DNA of 64,000 nucleotides from Paenibacillus sp. (lineage in GTDB: Bacteria > Bacillota > Bacilli > Paenibacillales > YIM-B00363), in NCBI RefSeq assembly GCF_035645195.1, contig NZ_DASQNA010000008.1:215441-279440 (forward strand), in the 5' to 3' direction. Positions 17,068 through 26,704 of this stretch are shown here, piece after piece; positions within the stretch are counted from its first letter, which is position 1; each line of letters starts with the position of its first letter. A program made the translations under genes and the position numbers. A model generated the notes under the pieces. It was not told where the DNA came from and did no database searches. It saw nothing but the letters and a program-made list of their open reading frames with translations.

Positions 17068-17964
17068 ATGGACAAGCAGGGGGAGGCGCGCGGCGTCTCG
17101 TTCGACAGCGCCACGCTGCTGTACGGCGTATTCGGCGATCCGGTGCGCCATTCGAAATCGCCGATCATGCTCGGCCGCGCGTTCGCGGAGACCGGAATGA
17201 ACGCGGCGTACGTCGCGTTCCATGTCAAGCCGGAGGCGCTCGGGGACGCGATTCGCGGCGTCCGGGCGCTCGGCATCCGCGGCGTCAACGTAACGATTCC
17301 GCACAAGGTCGAAGTCATGAAATATCTCGACGACATCGACGAGACGGCGCGGGCCATCGGGGCGGTCAATACGGTCGTCAACCGGGACGGACGCTTGATC
17401 GGGTACAACACGGACGGCATCGGCTACGTCCGTTCGCTCAAAGAAGAGACGGGGGCGGCCGTCGCGGGCGCCCGGATCTTGATGCTCGGAGCCGGAGGTG
17501 CGTCCCGCGGCGTCGGGTACGCGCTCGCGAAGGAGTCGCCGGCGAAGCTGTATATCGCTAACCGAACCGCGTCGAAGGCCGAGGAGCTCGCGAACGATTT
17601 GACCGCCGTCGCGGACGCGGTCGGAATCGGTTGGGACCGAATCGACCATATTATAGGCGAAGTGGATATTATCATTAACACGACCCCGATCGGCATGCAT
17701 CCGAACGCGGACGACGTCCCGATCGACGTATCGGGCATTCGGAGAGGCGCCGTCGTCAGCGATTTGATTTACAACCCGCTGACGACGAAGCTGCTGCGCG
17801 AAGCCGAAGCGGCCGGCGCCGTCGTTCACGGCGGGCTCGGCATGTTCGTGTACCAGGGCGCCTACGCCTTCGAATATTGGACCGGCGAGCCGGCGCCCGC
17901 CGCGGCGATGCGCGAAGCGGTGCTCGAGGCGTTCGGCGCGCGGATCGAGGGGACGAAGGCGTGA
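17068..17964 (+). CDS. aroE: Shikimate dehydrogenase
   Basis: 298 residues. GDPVRHSKSPIM holds the Ser/Lys that bind shikimate; NVTIPHK the catalytic Lys; NTDGIGYVRSL and GAGGASRGVGYAL the NADP-binding loop; NRTASKAEEL the cofactor-phosphate loop. It catalyses 3-dehydroshikimate + NADPH to shikimate in aromatic amino-acid synthesis. I chose the ATG at 17068, eight bases after AAGGGGAG; the ATG at 17044 lies before that signal. The stop overlaps the nadD GTG. In most Bacillales yhbY sits between these two genes; here there is no room for it. Confidence 0.96.
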   Translation: MDKQGEARGVSFDSATLLYGVFGDPVRHSKSPIMLGRAFAETGMNAAYVAFHVKPEALGDAIRGVRALGIRGVNVTIPHKVEVMKYLDDIDETARAIGAVNTVVNRDGRLIGYNTDGIGYVRSLKEETGAAVAGARILMLGAGGASRGVGYALAKESPAKLYIANRTASKAEELANDLTAVADAVGIGWDRIDHIIGEVDIIINTTPIGMHPNADDVPIDVSGIRRGAVVSDLIYNPLTTKLLREAEAAGAVVHGGLGMFVYQGAYAFEYWTGEPAPAAAMREAVLEAFGARIEGTKA

Positions 17965-18551
17965 CGCGGCGCGTCGGTTTGATGGGCGGCACGTTCGACC
18001 CGATCCATCTCGGCCATTTGGTCGCGGCGGAGCGGGCGAGGGAGGCGCTGTCGCTCGACGAGGTCCGTTTCATGCCCACGTACCGCCCGCCGCATAAGTC
18101 GACGTCCCCGGCGGCCGCGCCGGAACACCGGCGCGCGATGGTCGAGCTCGCGATTCACGGGCATCCGGCGTTCCGCCTCGAGCCGATCGAGCTCGAGCGC
18201 GGCGGCGTATCGTACGCCGTCGACACCGCGACCGCGCTGAAGGCGCGCGAGCCGGACGCCGAACTGTTCTGGATCATCGGCGGCGACATGGTGCTGTATT
18301 TGCCGAACTGGCACGACATCGAAGCGATCGCGCGGCAGGTGACGTTCCTTGGCCTCACCCGCCCCGGCTTTCCCGTCGATCGGGAAGCGATTCCGCCGTT
18401 CCTCCGGGAACGCGTCGTGCTCGCGGACATGCCCGCGCTCGATATTTCCTCCACCGACATCCGCGAGCGAAGGAAGCGCGGGCAGTCGATCCGATACGTG
18501 GTGCCGGAAGCGGTCCGGCGATATATCGAGGAGAGGGGGCTGTACGCATGA
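17961..18551 (+). CDS. nadD: Nicotinate-nucleotide adenylyltransferase
   Basis: 196 residues from GTG 17961, which overlaps the aroE stop. GGTFDPIHLGHL is the nucleotidyltransferase phosphate-binding motif (H-x-x-H); PPHKS and the C-terminal ISSTDIRERRKRGQSIRYVVP are also diagnostic. It makes nicotinate adenine dinucleotide from nicotinate mononucleotide and ATP in NAD synthesis. The stop overlaps the yqeK start (ATGA). Confidence 0.96.
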   Translation: MTRRVGLMGGTFDPIHLGHLVAAERAREALSLDEVRFMPTYRPPHKSTSPAAAPEHRRAMVELAIHGHPAFRLEPIELERGGVSYAVDTATALKAREPDAELFWIIGGDMVLYLPNWHDIEAIARQVTFLGLTRPGFPVDREAIPPFLRERVVLADMPALDISSTDIRERRKRGQSIRYVVPEAVRRYIEERGLYA

Positions 18552-19141
18552 CGATGCGCATGACCGTCGAGGAAGCGATGGCGCTCGTCGAGCGGGAGAT
18601 GCCGGCGAAGCGGTGGAAGCATACGCTCGGCGTCGTCGAGTCGGCCGTAGCGCTCGCCGAACGGTTCGGGGGCGATGCGGAGAAAGCGCGCGTCGCCGCG
18701 ATTTTGCACGACGTGGCCAAGTTTTGGCCGGTGGATCGGCAGCGCGCCGCGATCGAAGAAGAAGGCGCGCCCGCCGGCCTCGACACGCTGCTTTACGACA
18801 AGGAGCTGTGGCATTCGCATGCGGGCGCCTACGCCGCGAAGCGCGATTTCGGCGTCGCGGACGAAGAGGTGCTGGACGCGATCCGATACCATACGTCGGG
18901 CCGAGTCGGCATGACGAAGCTGGACAAAATTATTTGCCTCGCCGATTATATCGAACCCGGCCGGGATTTTCCCGGCGTGGACCGGCTGCGCGAGCTCGCG
19001 AAGACGAGCCTCGAGGAAGCGCTCGTCGCCGGCTTCGACGGCACGATCCGGTTTTTGCTCGAGCAAGGCAAACGCATTTACCCGTTGACGGTGCTCACCC
19101 GCAACGATTTAATAACTTACATTCGATCGGGAGGTTTTTGA
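18548..19141 (+). CDS. yqeK: YqeK, HD-domain symmetrical Ap4A hydrolase
   Basis: 197 residues. HTLGVVESAVALAERFG, then ILHDVAKFWP (HD pair), HSHAGAYAA and DAIRYHTSGRVGMTKLDKIICLADYIEPGR carry the histidines and aspartates of an HD metal site. YqeK proteins split diadenosine tetraphosphate into two ADP. Position between nadD and rsfS is the standard one. Confidence 0.95.
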   Translation: MTMRMTVEEAMALVEREMPAKRWKHTLGVVESAVALAERFGGDAEKARVAAILHDVAKFWPVDRQRAAIEEEGAPAGLDTLLYDKELWHSHAGAYAAKRDFGVADEEVLDAIRYHTSGRVGMTKLDKIICLADYIEPGRDFPGVDRLRELAKTSLEEALVAGFDGTIRFLLEQGKRIYPLTVLTRNDLITYIRSGGF

Positions 19142-19489
19142 ATGACCGTATCCCCTGACGCATTGCTGCAAATTGCCGTGGAAGCGGCGGAAGACAAGAA
19201 AGCGCAAAACATCGTCGCGCTCGATTTGAAAGGCATTTCTCCGGTAGCCGACTATTACGTCATCTGCCACGGCAATTCGGACACGCAGGTGCAGTCCATC
19301 ACGACGGAAATTCGCAAGAAGGCCGAGGAATCCGGCGTCCGCGTCCGCGGCGTCGAAGGGTTCGACACCGCGCGCTGGGTGCTGCTCGACATCGGCGACG
19401 TCGTCGTGCACGTGTTCCACCGCGAGGAGCGGGAGTATTACAACATCGAGCGGCTGTGGTCGGACGCGAAGTCCGTTGAGCTCGCATGA
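19142..19489 (+). CDS. rsfS: Ribosomal silencing factor RsfS
   Basis: 115 residues. KKAQNIVALDLKGISPVADYYVICHGNSDTQVQSI and the DTARWVLLDIGDVVVHVFHREEREYYNIERLW end are near-universal RsfS signatures. RsfS binds ribosomal protein L14 and blocks subunit joining in starvation. The SD GGGAGG precedes the ATG, which immediately follows the yqeK stop. The stop overlaps the next start (ATGA). Confidence 0.97.
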   Translation: MTVSPDALLQIAVEAAEDKKAQNIVALDLKGISPVADYYVICHGNSDTQVQSITTEIRKKAEESGVRVRGVEGFDTARWVLLDIGDVVVHVFHREEREYYNIERLWSDAKSVELA

Positions 19490-20625
19490 ACCGGATGAAT
19501 CGTTCGGATCGCACGGGCCGCACGGATCGCCCGAACGGAGCGGGCCGCATGGATCGTCCGCAGCGCGCCGCCCGTCCGGGCGGCGACAATCGCGGGGGGC
19601 GCGCGGGTCGGCCGAGCGGCGCCGGGCGCGGGGAGCAGCGCTTCGACCGCCCGCAGCGCGAGCAGCGCGCCGCTCGCCCGGAACGCGCGCATGACGCCAA
19701 CTTGGTACGCGTTCCGCCGCTGATGTCGGGGACGGTGCAGAAGCTTCGGGTCAAAGAAGAGACGTCTCACGGCTTCACGCTGACGAACGGGACGCAGGAC
19801 GTGCTGCTGCCGTTCCCGGAGGCGCTCGGCCAACCGCTGAAAGCCGGCGTCGACGTGGACGCGTATTTGTACCACGACAGCGAAGACCGGATGACGGCGA
19901 CGCTGCGGGAGCCGCTCGCCAAGGTCGGCGACGTGGCGCGGCTGAAAGTCGCCGACATCCATCCGACGCTCGGCTGCTTCCTCGACATCGGGCTCGTCCG
20001 GCACGTGCTGCTGCCGGCGAAGGAGCTGCCGAAGGAGCCGTCCGTGTTCCCGAAAGAAGGGGACGAAGTGTACGTGCTGCTCGACCGCGACAAGGAAGGC
20101 CGCTTGCTCGCCCGCGCCGTGAAGGAAGCGGATCTCGAGCGGTACGCCTTCAAGGCGCCGGAAGCTTGGCGCAACCGGTGGATGGACGCGTGGGTGTACC
20201 GGTCGCTGCAGACCGGCGCGCTCGTCGTCGTCGAAGGCGGCGTGCTCGGCTTCGGAGCGATCGGGTTCATCCCGTCGCACGAGCGGACGAGGCCGCTGCG
20301 CGTTGGCGAGAAGGTGAACGCGCGCGTCACGTTCGTGCGCGAGGACGGGCACGTCAATCTATCGATGCGCCAGCGCAAAGAGGTCGGCCGCAACGAAGAC
20401 GCGGACAAGCTGCTGGCGGAGCTGCGCCGCCGCCCCGACGGCACGATGCCGTATTCGGATGAATCGCCGTCGGAGGCGATCTCGAAGCGGTTCGGCATCA
20501 GCAAGTCCGCGTTCAAGCGGGCGATCGGCAAGCTGTACAAGGACGGGCTGATCGAGCAGAAGGGCAGCTGGACCCACTTGACCGAAAAAGGGAAGCAGGC
20601 GGCCGAAGGGGAGCCGCTGCAATGA
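19486..20625 (+). CDS. CvfB/YitL-like S1-domain RNA-binding protein with Arg/Gly-rich N-terminal tail
   Basis: 379 residues. From about residue 80 it follows CvfB: S1-like domains (SGTVQKLRVKEETSHGFTL; KVGDVARLKVADIHPTLGCFLDIGLVRHVLLP; VGEKVNARVTFVREDGHVNLSMRQR) and a C-terminal winged helix (SPSEAISKRFGISKSAFKRAIGKLYKDGLIEQ). CvfB affects virulence and RNA stability in Gram-positive bacteria. Residues 1-72 are an added disordered stretch very rich in Arg, Gly, Pro and Ala (many RPxR, RGG-like pieces). The ATG overlaps the rsfS stop. A later start would remove the tail, but no better ribosome-binding site is evident before the S1 part. Confidence 0.85.
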   Translation: MNRMNRSDRTGRTDRPNGAGRMDRPQRAARPGGDNRGGRAGRPSGAGRGEQRFDRPQREQRAARPERAHDANLVRVPPLMSGTVQKLRVKEETSHGFTLTNGTQDVLLPFPEALGQPLKAGVDVDAYLYHDSEDRMTATLREPLAKVGDVARLKVADIHPTLGCFLDIGLVRHVLLPAKELPKEPSVFPKEGDEVYVLLDRDKEGRLLARAVKEADLERYAFKAPEAWRNRWMDAWVYRSLQTGALVVVEGGVLGFGAIGFIPSHERTRPLRVGEKVNARVTFVREDGHVNLSMRQRKEVGRNEDADKLLAELRRRPDGTMPYSDESPSEAISKRFGISKSAFKRAIGKLYKDGLIEQKGSWTHLTEKGKQAAEGEPLQ

Positions 20626-21419
20626 CGACGCGCGCATCCGAAACGGCGGGACGCGCGCCGTACGGCGTGTTCGCGTACGTGTACGACCGGCTGATGGCCG
20701 ACATGCCGTACGGGGAATGGCTCGGCTGGCTGGAGGAATATTGGACGGAGCGAGGCCGCCCCGAGACGGTCGTCGACCTCGGCTGCGGCACCGGCACGAT
20801 CGCGATTCCGCTGGCGCAGGCGGGGCTGTCGGTCGTCGGCATCGATTTGTCCGGCGACATGCTGGCGGTCGCGCGGCACAAGGAAGCGTCCGTCCGCTCC
20901 GAACTGCACGTGCCCGGCGAACTGCGCTGGGTAGAGGGCGATATGCGGGAGTGGGCGCTGCCCGAACCGGTCGACGCAGCGGTATCGCTGTGCGACTGCG
21001 TTAATTATTTGCTCACGGAAGAGGACGTCCTGCGCATGTTCCGGCGCACGTACGAGGGACTGAAGCCCGGCGGCGCGCTGCTGTTCGATGCGCATCACGC
21101 GAATCGCCTCGAGGAGCTGGCGGCAACCGAGCCGTTCTGCCTTGACGAGGAGGACGTCTCTTACATATGGACGTGCGAGCTGGACGAAGCGTCCGCGACG
21201 ATCGAGCACCGAGTGTCGTTCTTCCTGCCGGAGCCGGACGGGCGGTACGTTCGCGTCGTCGAGACGCATCGGCAGCGGGCGTACCCGGAAGCGACGCTGC
21301 GCCGGCTGCTCGCGGAAGCGGGCTTTACGGACGTCGAGACGTTCGCGGACTTCACCTTCGAGCCGGTGGACGACGAGGCGACGCTGCGGATGTTTTTCGC
21401 GGCGACGAAGCCGGGCTGA
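20622..21419 (+). CDS. Class I SAM-dependent methyltransferase (YqeM type)
   Basis: 265 residues. VVDLGCGTGTIAIPLAQAG is motif I for SAM binding, VVGIDLSGDMLAVAR motif II, GDMREWALPEPVDAAVSLCDCVNYL the post-II strand, and LKPGGALLFDAHH motif III. Overlaps the upstream gene by four bases (ATGA). In Bacillus the equivalent yqeM ends the same operon. The methyl acceptor is unknown. Confidence 0.9.
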   Translation: MTTRASETAGRAPYGVFAYVYDRLMADMPYGEWLGWLEEYWTERGRPETVVDLGCGTGTIAIPLAQAGLSVVGIDLSGDMLAVARHKEASVRSELHVPGELRWVEGDMREWALPEPVDAAVSLCDCVNYLLTEEDVLRMFRRTYEGLKPGGALLFDAHHANRLEELAATEPFCLDEEDVSYIWTCELDEASATIEHRVSFFLPEPDGRYVRVVETHRQRAYPEATLRRLLAEAGFTDVETFADFTFEPVDDEATLRMFFAATKPG

Positions 21420-21449
21420 CAGGACGAACGAAGTAAAAAAGAAAATCGA

Positions 21450-21500
21450 CGCGGCGGTCCGAAGTGCAGGCGAGTGATGCACCGGGCCGCCGCGTATTTT
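21450..21500 (+). terminator. Terminator of the yqeG-methyltransferase operon
   Basis: Stem CGCGGCGGTCCG / CGGGCCGCCGCG (one wobble) with a subsidiary GTGCA/TGCAC pair in the loop, followed by TATTTT. Confidence 0.7.
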
Positions 21501-21529
21501 GAATCGCGCGAATCGATCCCGGCGCGCCC

Positions 21530-21557
21530 TTACACGACTCGTCAGGTCTGGTATAAT
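21530..21557 (+). promoter_or_regulatory. Candidate promoter of the GGDEF-EAL gene
   Basis: TTACAC, 16-bp spacer, perfect TATAAT, about 56 bases before the start codon. Confidence 0.55.
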
Positions 21558-21613
21558 CAACTTCATCCATCCGGTCAATCCTTTACCAGAAAGCAAGGGA
21601 GCACACCACATCG

Positions 21614-23917
21614 ATGAAATCCCGGAACATGCCGGCATACCTTGCCATCACTCTCTATATCGCCTTGTTCTATACATGGATTGCGGTTTTCCGCGATCAC
21701 GAAGTGTTCTTGCGATGGGGGACGCATGTGTTATCCATCACGGGCGCAGGCATCAGCCTGTTCGTTTTGTACCGCACGTTTCTCGCGACGAGAACGAGAA
21801 CACCGAGGGATAGTTTGTTTTGGCTGCTGTTATGCCTCGCTATGGGGACGTTCATCGCAGCGTCGTTCATTTTGCTTTGGACTCAGCTCATCCTCCGCAT
21901 AGAAACCCCGTTTCCATACGTCACCGATTATCTTTGGGTTACAGAGTACGTCTTGCTTTTGGCGGCGTTGATCTACCGGTTCCTGCTGTATACGAGATCC
22001 GTCGTACGATTCGTTTTCGATATCCTCATTTTTATGGGCACGGCCGTTTCGTTAAGCGTTCATTTTTTGATCGCCCCGATTTTGAGCGCTTCGGAGCTGC
22101 CGTTTCGATATATCGTCATGTCTCTCGCGTATCCGACGCTCGATCTATGTTTGCTGTTCGTCACGATTAGCTTATATTATCTGTCTAAGCTTATGGAGGA
22201 CAGGAGGGCGCTCGGACTCATTTTGATCGGCTTCGTCGTTCAAATTTTGGTCGACACCGCACTCACATACATGCTGACGACGAACAATTACGCGACCGGG
22301 AGCTTCATCGATCCGCTCTGGCTGCTGCCTCCGTTCATGATGGGACTGGCGGGGCTGCACACGCAGCGCGTCATCCGCGCGGGCGCGAGCGGCGCCGACC
22401 GCTTCGGGCCGGAGGTGCTCGAACAGGGCGACGACAAATACAGCGTCCTGCCGTACATCAGCGCAGCCATATTGCTGGTCATCTCCATGATCGAGCAAAA
22501 CGGGGAAATCGACGCGCTCGAATACGGGACGCTGCTCGTCGTGCTGCTTGTCTTCGTCCGTCAAATCGTCATTATGGAAAAAGGCGCCAGGCTGGTGAGG
22601 CGGCTGAACGAGCTCGTCTACCGCGATCCGTTGACCGGGATCAGCAACCGGATGTTTTTCCATCGGTCGCTGCAGGCGATGATCCGGTACGCCCGGGAAC
22701 GCGCCGGCACGTTCGCGGTGCTCGTGGCGGACTTGGACAATTTCAAAAAAATCAACGACACGCACGGCCACTTGGTCGGCGATAAGGTGTTGGTCGAATT
22801 CGCCGACCGGCTGCGCAAGGGGGCCGGCGACTCCGGCATCGCCTCGCGGATGGGCGGGGACGAATTTACGCTCCTGCTGCCCGGCGCCTCGAGAGCGTCC
22901 GGCGTCGAGGCGGCCCGATCCATCATAAAGCAATTGGAACGGCCGTTCCGCATTGACGGACATGAATTGACGGTGACGCCGAGCATCGGCGTGAGCATGT
23001 ATCCGGAAGACGGCGAGACGATCGAGGAATTGCTGAAGCATGCCGATTTCGCTTTATACCTGGCGAAGGAGAAGGGCAAGAACAACGTCCAATGGTTTAC
23101 GCGAGAGCTCAGCGAAGCGATGCAGCGGAAGCTGGAGTTGGAGGCCAGCCTTCGCGAGGCGCTGGAGAAGGGCGAGTTCGCGCTGTTTTATCAGCCGAAA
23201 GCGGCGATGGCGACGCGAGGCATCGTCGGCGCGGAAGCGCTCATCCGCTGGCGCCGCCCCGGGATCGGCCTCGTGCCGCCGATGGCGTTCATTCCGATCG
23301 CCGAGGAGTCGGATTTGATCGAGAGGATCGGCTGCTGGGTGATCCGGGAGGCGTGCCGGCAAACGAAAGCATGGCAGGAAGCCGGATTTCCGCCGTTCCG
23401 AATGTCGGTTAACGTGTCGGTGCGGCAATTCCGCCAAGAACGTTTCGTCGATTCGGTCGCGGAGGCGCTTTCGGACACGGGACTCGAACCGCATTGGCTA
23501 GAGCTCGAAATTACCGAAAGCGTAGTGCAAAACTTAAAGGAGTCCTTCGACGTACTGCACCGGCTGAAAGCGCTCGGCGTGCACGTCTCGCTGGACGACT
23601 TCGGCACCGGATACTCCTCGCTGTCCATCCTCCGATGTTTGCCGATCGACACGATCAAAATCGATAAATCGTTCGTCGACGATATGGCGGAAAAGGCGGG
23701 CCGAGCCGTCGTCAAGACGATTATCGAGATGGCGGACAATCTCGAGCTCGGCGTCGTGGCGGAAGGGGTCGAAACGGAAGCGCAGGCCGCGGCGCTCGAA
23801 TCGCTCGGCTGTCCGGTCGCTCAGGGCTATTTGTACGGAAAACCGATGGAGGCGGCGGAGTTCGAACAGGCGCTCAAAGCGAGCGGTTCGTCCGTCGAAA
23901 GAAGCCGGGGACGGTAA
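21614..23917 (+). CDS. Membrane-bound GGDEF-EAL protein (c-di-GMP synthase/phosphodiesterase)
   Basis: 767 residues. About nine hydrophobic helices fill the first 320 residues (for example YLAITLYIALFYTWIAVF and LCLLFVTISLYYLS) as an integral-membrane sensor of no named type that I recognise. The GGDEF domain follows (YRDPLTGISNRMFFHRSL ... RMGGDEFTLL, intact active site), then the EAL domain (GAEALIRWRRP, DDFGTGYSSLSILRCLPIDTIKIDKSFV, and GVVAEGVETEAQA), also with its key motifs. Both activities, or one regulating the other, are possible. The ATG at 21614 has AAGGGAG thirteen bases upstream, slightly long. It stands alone between two promoters. Confidence 0.93.
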   Translation: MKSRNMPAYLAITLYIALFYTWIAVFRDHEVFLRWGTHVLSITGAGISLFVLYRTFLATRTRTPRDSLFWLLLCLAMGTFIAASFILLWTQLILRIETPFPYVTDYLWVTEYVLLLAALIYRFLLYTRSVVRFVFDILIFMGTAVSLSVHFLIAPILSASELPFRYIVMSLAYPTLDLCLLFVTISLYYLSKLMEDRRALGLILIGFVVQILVDTALTYMLTTNNYATGSFIDPLWLLPPFMMGLAGLHTQRVIRAGASGADRFGPEVLEQGDDKYSVLPYISAAILLVISMIEQNGEIDALEYGTLLVVLLVFVRQIVIMEKGARLVRRLNELVYRDPLTGISNRMFFHRSLQAMIRYARERAGTFAVLVADLDNFKKINDTHGHLVGDKVLVEFADRLRKGAGDSGIASRMGGDEFTLLLPGASRASGVEAARSIIKQLERPFRIDGHELTVTPSIGVSMYPEDGETIEELLKHADFALYLAKEKGKNNVQWFTRELSEAMQRKLELEASLREALEKGEFALFYQPKAAMATRGIVGAEALIRWRRPGIGLVPPMAFIPIAEESDLIERIGCWVIREACRQTKAWQEAGFPPFRMSVNVSVRQFRQERFVDSVAEALSDTGLEPHWLELEITESVVQNLKESFDVLHRLKALGVHVSLDDFGTGYSSLSILRCLPIDTIKIDKSFVDDMAEKAGRAVVKTIIEMADNLELGVVAEGVETEAQAAALESLGCPVAQGYLYGKPMEAAEFEQALKASGSSVERSRGR

Positions 23918-23940
23918 CCGTCTCGGAAGGCCGGTCCTTC

Positions 23941-23970
23941 TTGACTTTCGGCGCCGTTCCTGCGTATAAT
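23941..23970 (+). promoter_or_regulatory. Sigma-A promoter of the leuS T-box transcript
   Basis: TTGACT, 18-bp spacer, TATAAT. Transcription would begin near 23977, just in front of the T-box leader. Confidence 0.8.
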
Positions 23971-23974
23971 TTGG

Positions 23975-24236
23975 GAAAATGCACAGATGGCGCATCGACA
24001 AGGAGCAGTACCCGTTATATTCCGTTTCGCAGAGAGCCGGCGCTTGTGGTGAAAGCCGGTACGGATGGACGGCGAACTCGCCTTGGAGCACCGCGGGCCA
24101 AACCCGCGGCGAACACCTCGCGTTAAGAGGCAGAGGGAACGGACCGGGAAGCACCGCGGGCCGTTAACTAGGGTGGTACCACGGGAGAATGGCTCTCGTC
24201 CCTAGCGAATTCGCTAGGGGCGGGAGCTTTTTTAGC
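23975..24236 (+). promoter_or_regulatory. T-box riboswitch (leucine tRNA sensing) upstream of leuS
   Basis: The T-box core GGTGGTACCACGGG is at 24172-24185, preceded by a long leader with Stem-I-type elements. It is followed by the competing terminator at about 24193-24234 (stem around CCCTAGCG...CGCTAGGGG, then TTTTTT). Uncharged tRNA pairing with the UGG bulge would favour the antiterminator and leuS expression. A CTC triplet at 24077-24079 (in GAACTCGCC) is the likely Leu specifier; that position is inferred without a folding run. This accounts for nearly all of the 348-base gap 23918-24265. Confidence 0.9.
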
Positions 24237-24265
24237 ATTCCAAGAGTTGTAGGAGGACGCAGGTC

Positions 24266-26701
24266 ATGACAGAGACGGCTAGAGGCGGTTACGCGCCGCA
24301 AACGATCGAACCGAAATGGCAGCAATATTGGGACGAGCACAAGACGTTCAAAGTGCTGGAGGACCCGAACAAACCGAAGTTTTACGCGCTCGACATGTTC
24401 CCGTACCCGTCCGGGGAAGGGCTGCACGTCGGTCACCCGGAAGGCTACACGGCGACGGATATCGTATCGCGCTACAAGCGGATGCGCGGCTACGACGTGC
24501 TTCATCCGATGGGCTGGGACGCGTTCGGCCTGCCGGCTGAGCAGCACGCGCTGAACACGGGCAAACATCCGCGCGACATTACGTTCAAGAACATCGACAA
24601 CTTCCGCCGGCAAATCAAGTCGCTCGGCTTCAGCTACGACTGGGACCGCGAGTTCAGCACGACCGATCCGGATTACTACAAATGGACGCAGTGGATTTTC
24701 ATTCAGCTCTATAAGCGCGGGCTCGCGTATGTGGCGGAGCTGCCGGTGAACTGGTGTCCGGCGCTCGGCACCGTGCTTGCGAACGAGGAAGTCATCGACG
24801 GCAAGAGCGAGCGCGGCGGCCATCCGGTCATCCGCAAGCCGATGCGCCAGTGGGTGCTTCGCATCACGGCGTACGCCGAACGTCTGCTCGAAGATTTGGA
24901 GGAGCTGGACTGGTCGGAGAGCATCAAGGAAATGCAGCGCAACTGGATCGGCAAGTCGGTCGGCGCCGAGGTGCGGTTCCCGATCGACGGGACGGACGAC
25001 CAACTCGTCGTCTTTACGACGCGCCCGGATACGCTGTTCGGCGCGACGTACTGCGTGCTTGCGCCGGAGCATGAGCTCGTGGACAAGATCGCGACGGACG
25101 CGCAGCGCCAAGTCGTCGACGCTTACCGCGAAGCCGCGGCTCGCAAGAGCGATCTCGAGCGGACGGATCTCGCGAAGGAGAAGTCCGGCGTGTTCACCGG
25201 CGCGTACGCGGTCAATCCGGTGAATGGGGCGAAGGTGCCGATCTGGATCGCCGATTACGTGCTCGCCGGCTACGGCACGGGCGCGATCATGGCGGTGCCG
25301 GGCCATGACCAGCGCGACTGGGAATTCGCGAAGAAATTCGATCTTCCGATCCTTGAAGTAGTCAAGGGCGGCGATGTATCCGTCGAGGCGTACGCGGGCG
25401 ACGGGGAGCATGTCAATTCCGATTTCCTGAACGGCCTCAACACGGAAGAGGCGATCGACCGGATGATCGAATGGCTTGCGAAGAACGGCAAAGGCGAGAA
25501 GAAGGTCACGTACCGTCTGCGCGACTGGCTGTTCTCCCGTCAACGGTACTGGGGCGAGCCCATTCCGATTCTGCATCTCGAGGACGGCACGATGAAGCCG
25601 GTGCCGGAATCCGAGCTGCCGCTGCTGCTCCCGGACGTGGACGAGATTAAGCCGTCGGGCACCGGCGAATCGCCGCTCGCGAACGTCGAGGAGTGGGTGA
25701 ACACGATCGACCCGGAGACGGGCATGAAGGCGCGCCGCGAGACGAACACGATGCCGCAGTGGGCCGGCAGCTGCTGGTACTATCTCCGGTTCATCGACCC
25801 GCATAACGACAAAGAGATTTGCTCGAAGGAGAAGCAAGAACAGTGGCTGCCGGTAGACTTGTACATCGGCGGCGCGGAGCACGCGGTGCTTCACCTGCTC
25901 TATGCGCGCTTCTGGCATAAGGTGCTGTACGATATCGGCGTCGTGTCGACGAAGGAGCCGTTCCACAAGCTCGTCAACCAAGGCATGATCCTCGGCGACA
26001 ACGGCGAGAAGATGAGCAAGTCGCGCGGCAACGTCATCAACCCGGACGACATCGTGAAAAACTACGGCGCGGATACGCTGCGCATGTACGAAATGTTCAT
26101 GGGGCCGCTCGAAGCGACGAAGCCGTGGAACACGAACGGGGTCGAAGGCGTATACCGCTTCTTGAACCGCGTATGGCGGTTGTTCGTGACGGAAGAGGGA
26201 ACGCTCCAGCCGAAAATTAAGCCGGACGGCGGCACCGACGCGTTCAAGCGCGTCTGGCACCGGACGATCAAGAAGCTGACCGAGGATTACGAGGCGCTTC
26301 GTTTCAACACGGCGATTTCGCAAATGATGATTTTCGTCAACGAAGCGTACAAGCAGGACACGCTGCCGCTCGAAGGCATGAAGCACTTCGTCCAAATGCT
26401 GTCCCCGATCGCGCCGCATATCGCGGAGGAGCTGTGGGAAAAGCTCGGCGGAACGGGCTCTGTCTCGTACGTGCCGTGGCCGGAATACGACGAAGCGTGG
26501 ACGGTCGACGAAGAGGTCGAGATCGTCGTGCAGGTCAACGGCAAAATCGTCGAGCGGGCGAAGGTCGCGGCGGACGCCGACGAGCAGGCGCTCGAAGAGC
26601 TCGCCAAGTCGCTCGATAAAGTCAAAGAGGCGATGACCGGGAAACAAATCCGCAAAGTCATCGCCGTGAAAGGCAAACTCGTCAATATCGTCGTCGGGTA
26701 A
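24266..26701 (+). CDS. leuS: Leucyl-tRNA synthetase
   Basis: 811 residues, the usual bacterial LeuRS length. [22 protein letters not shown] contains the class I HIGH-type motif (HVGH). [14 protein letters not shown] and the long CP1 editing insert with [19 protein letters not shown] follow; [16 protein letters not shown] is the KMSKS loop. It charges tRNA-Leu in the cytoplasm and is controlled by the T-box. The 3' end comes within four bases of the convergent comER gene with no terminator between them. Confidence 0.98.
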   Translation: MTETARGGYAPQTIEPKWQQYWDEHKTFKVLEDPNKPKFYALDMFPYPSGEGLHVGHPEGYTATDIVSRYKRMRGYDVLHPMGWDAFGLPAEQHALNTGKHPRDITFKNIDNFRRQIKSLGFSYDWDREFSTTDPDYYKWTQWIFIQLYKRGLAYVAELPVNWCPALGTVLANEEVIDGKSERGGHPVIRKPMRQWVLRITAYAERLLEDLEELDWSESIKEMQRNWIGKSVGAEVRFPIDGTDDQLVVFTTRPDTLFGATYCVLAPEHELVDKIATDAQRQVVDAYREAAARKSDLERTDLAKEKSGVFTGAYAVNPVNGAKVPIWIADYVLAGYGTGAIMAVPGHDQRDWEFAKKFDLPILEVVKGGDVSVEAYAGDGEHVNSDFLNGLNTEEAIDRMIEWLAKNGKGEKKVTYRLRDWLFSRQRYWGEPIPILHLEDGTMKPVPESELPLLLPDVDEIKPSGTGESPLANVEEWVNTIDPETGMKARRETNTMPQWAGSCWYYLRFIDPHNDKEICSKEKQEQWLPVDLYIGGAEHAVLHLLYARFWHKVLYDIGVVSTKEPFHKLVNQGMILGDNGEKMSKSRGNVINPDDIVKNYGADTLRMYEMFMGPLEATKPWNTNGVEGVYRFLNRVWRLFVTEEGTLQPKIKPDGGTDAFKRVWHRTIKKLTEDYEALRFNTAISQMMIFVNEAYKQDTLPLEGMKHFVQMLSPIAPHIAEELWEKLGGTGSVSYVPWPEYDEAWTVDEEVEIVVQVNGKIVERAKVAADADEQALEELAKSLDKVKEAMTGKQIRKVIAVKGKLVNIVVG

Positions 26702-26704
26702 CGG

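Noticed and set aside
24164..26647. Open frame of 827 codons on the minus strand opposite leuS
   Set aside because: Arg/His/Val-rich translation typical of antisense frames in GC-rich genes; no ribosome-binding site or family motif, while leuS on the plus strand is unmistakable.
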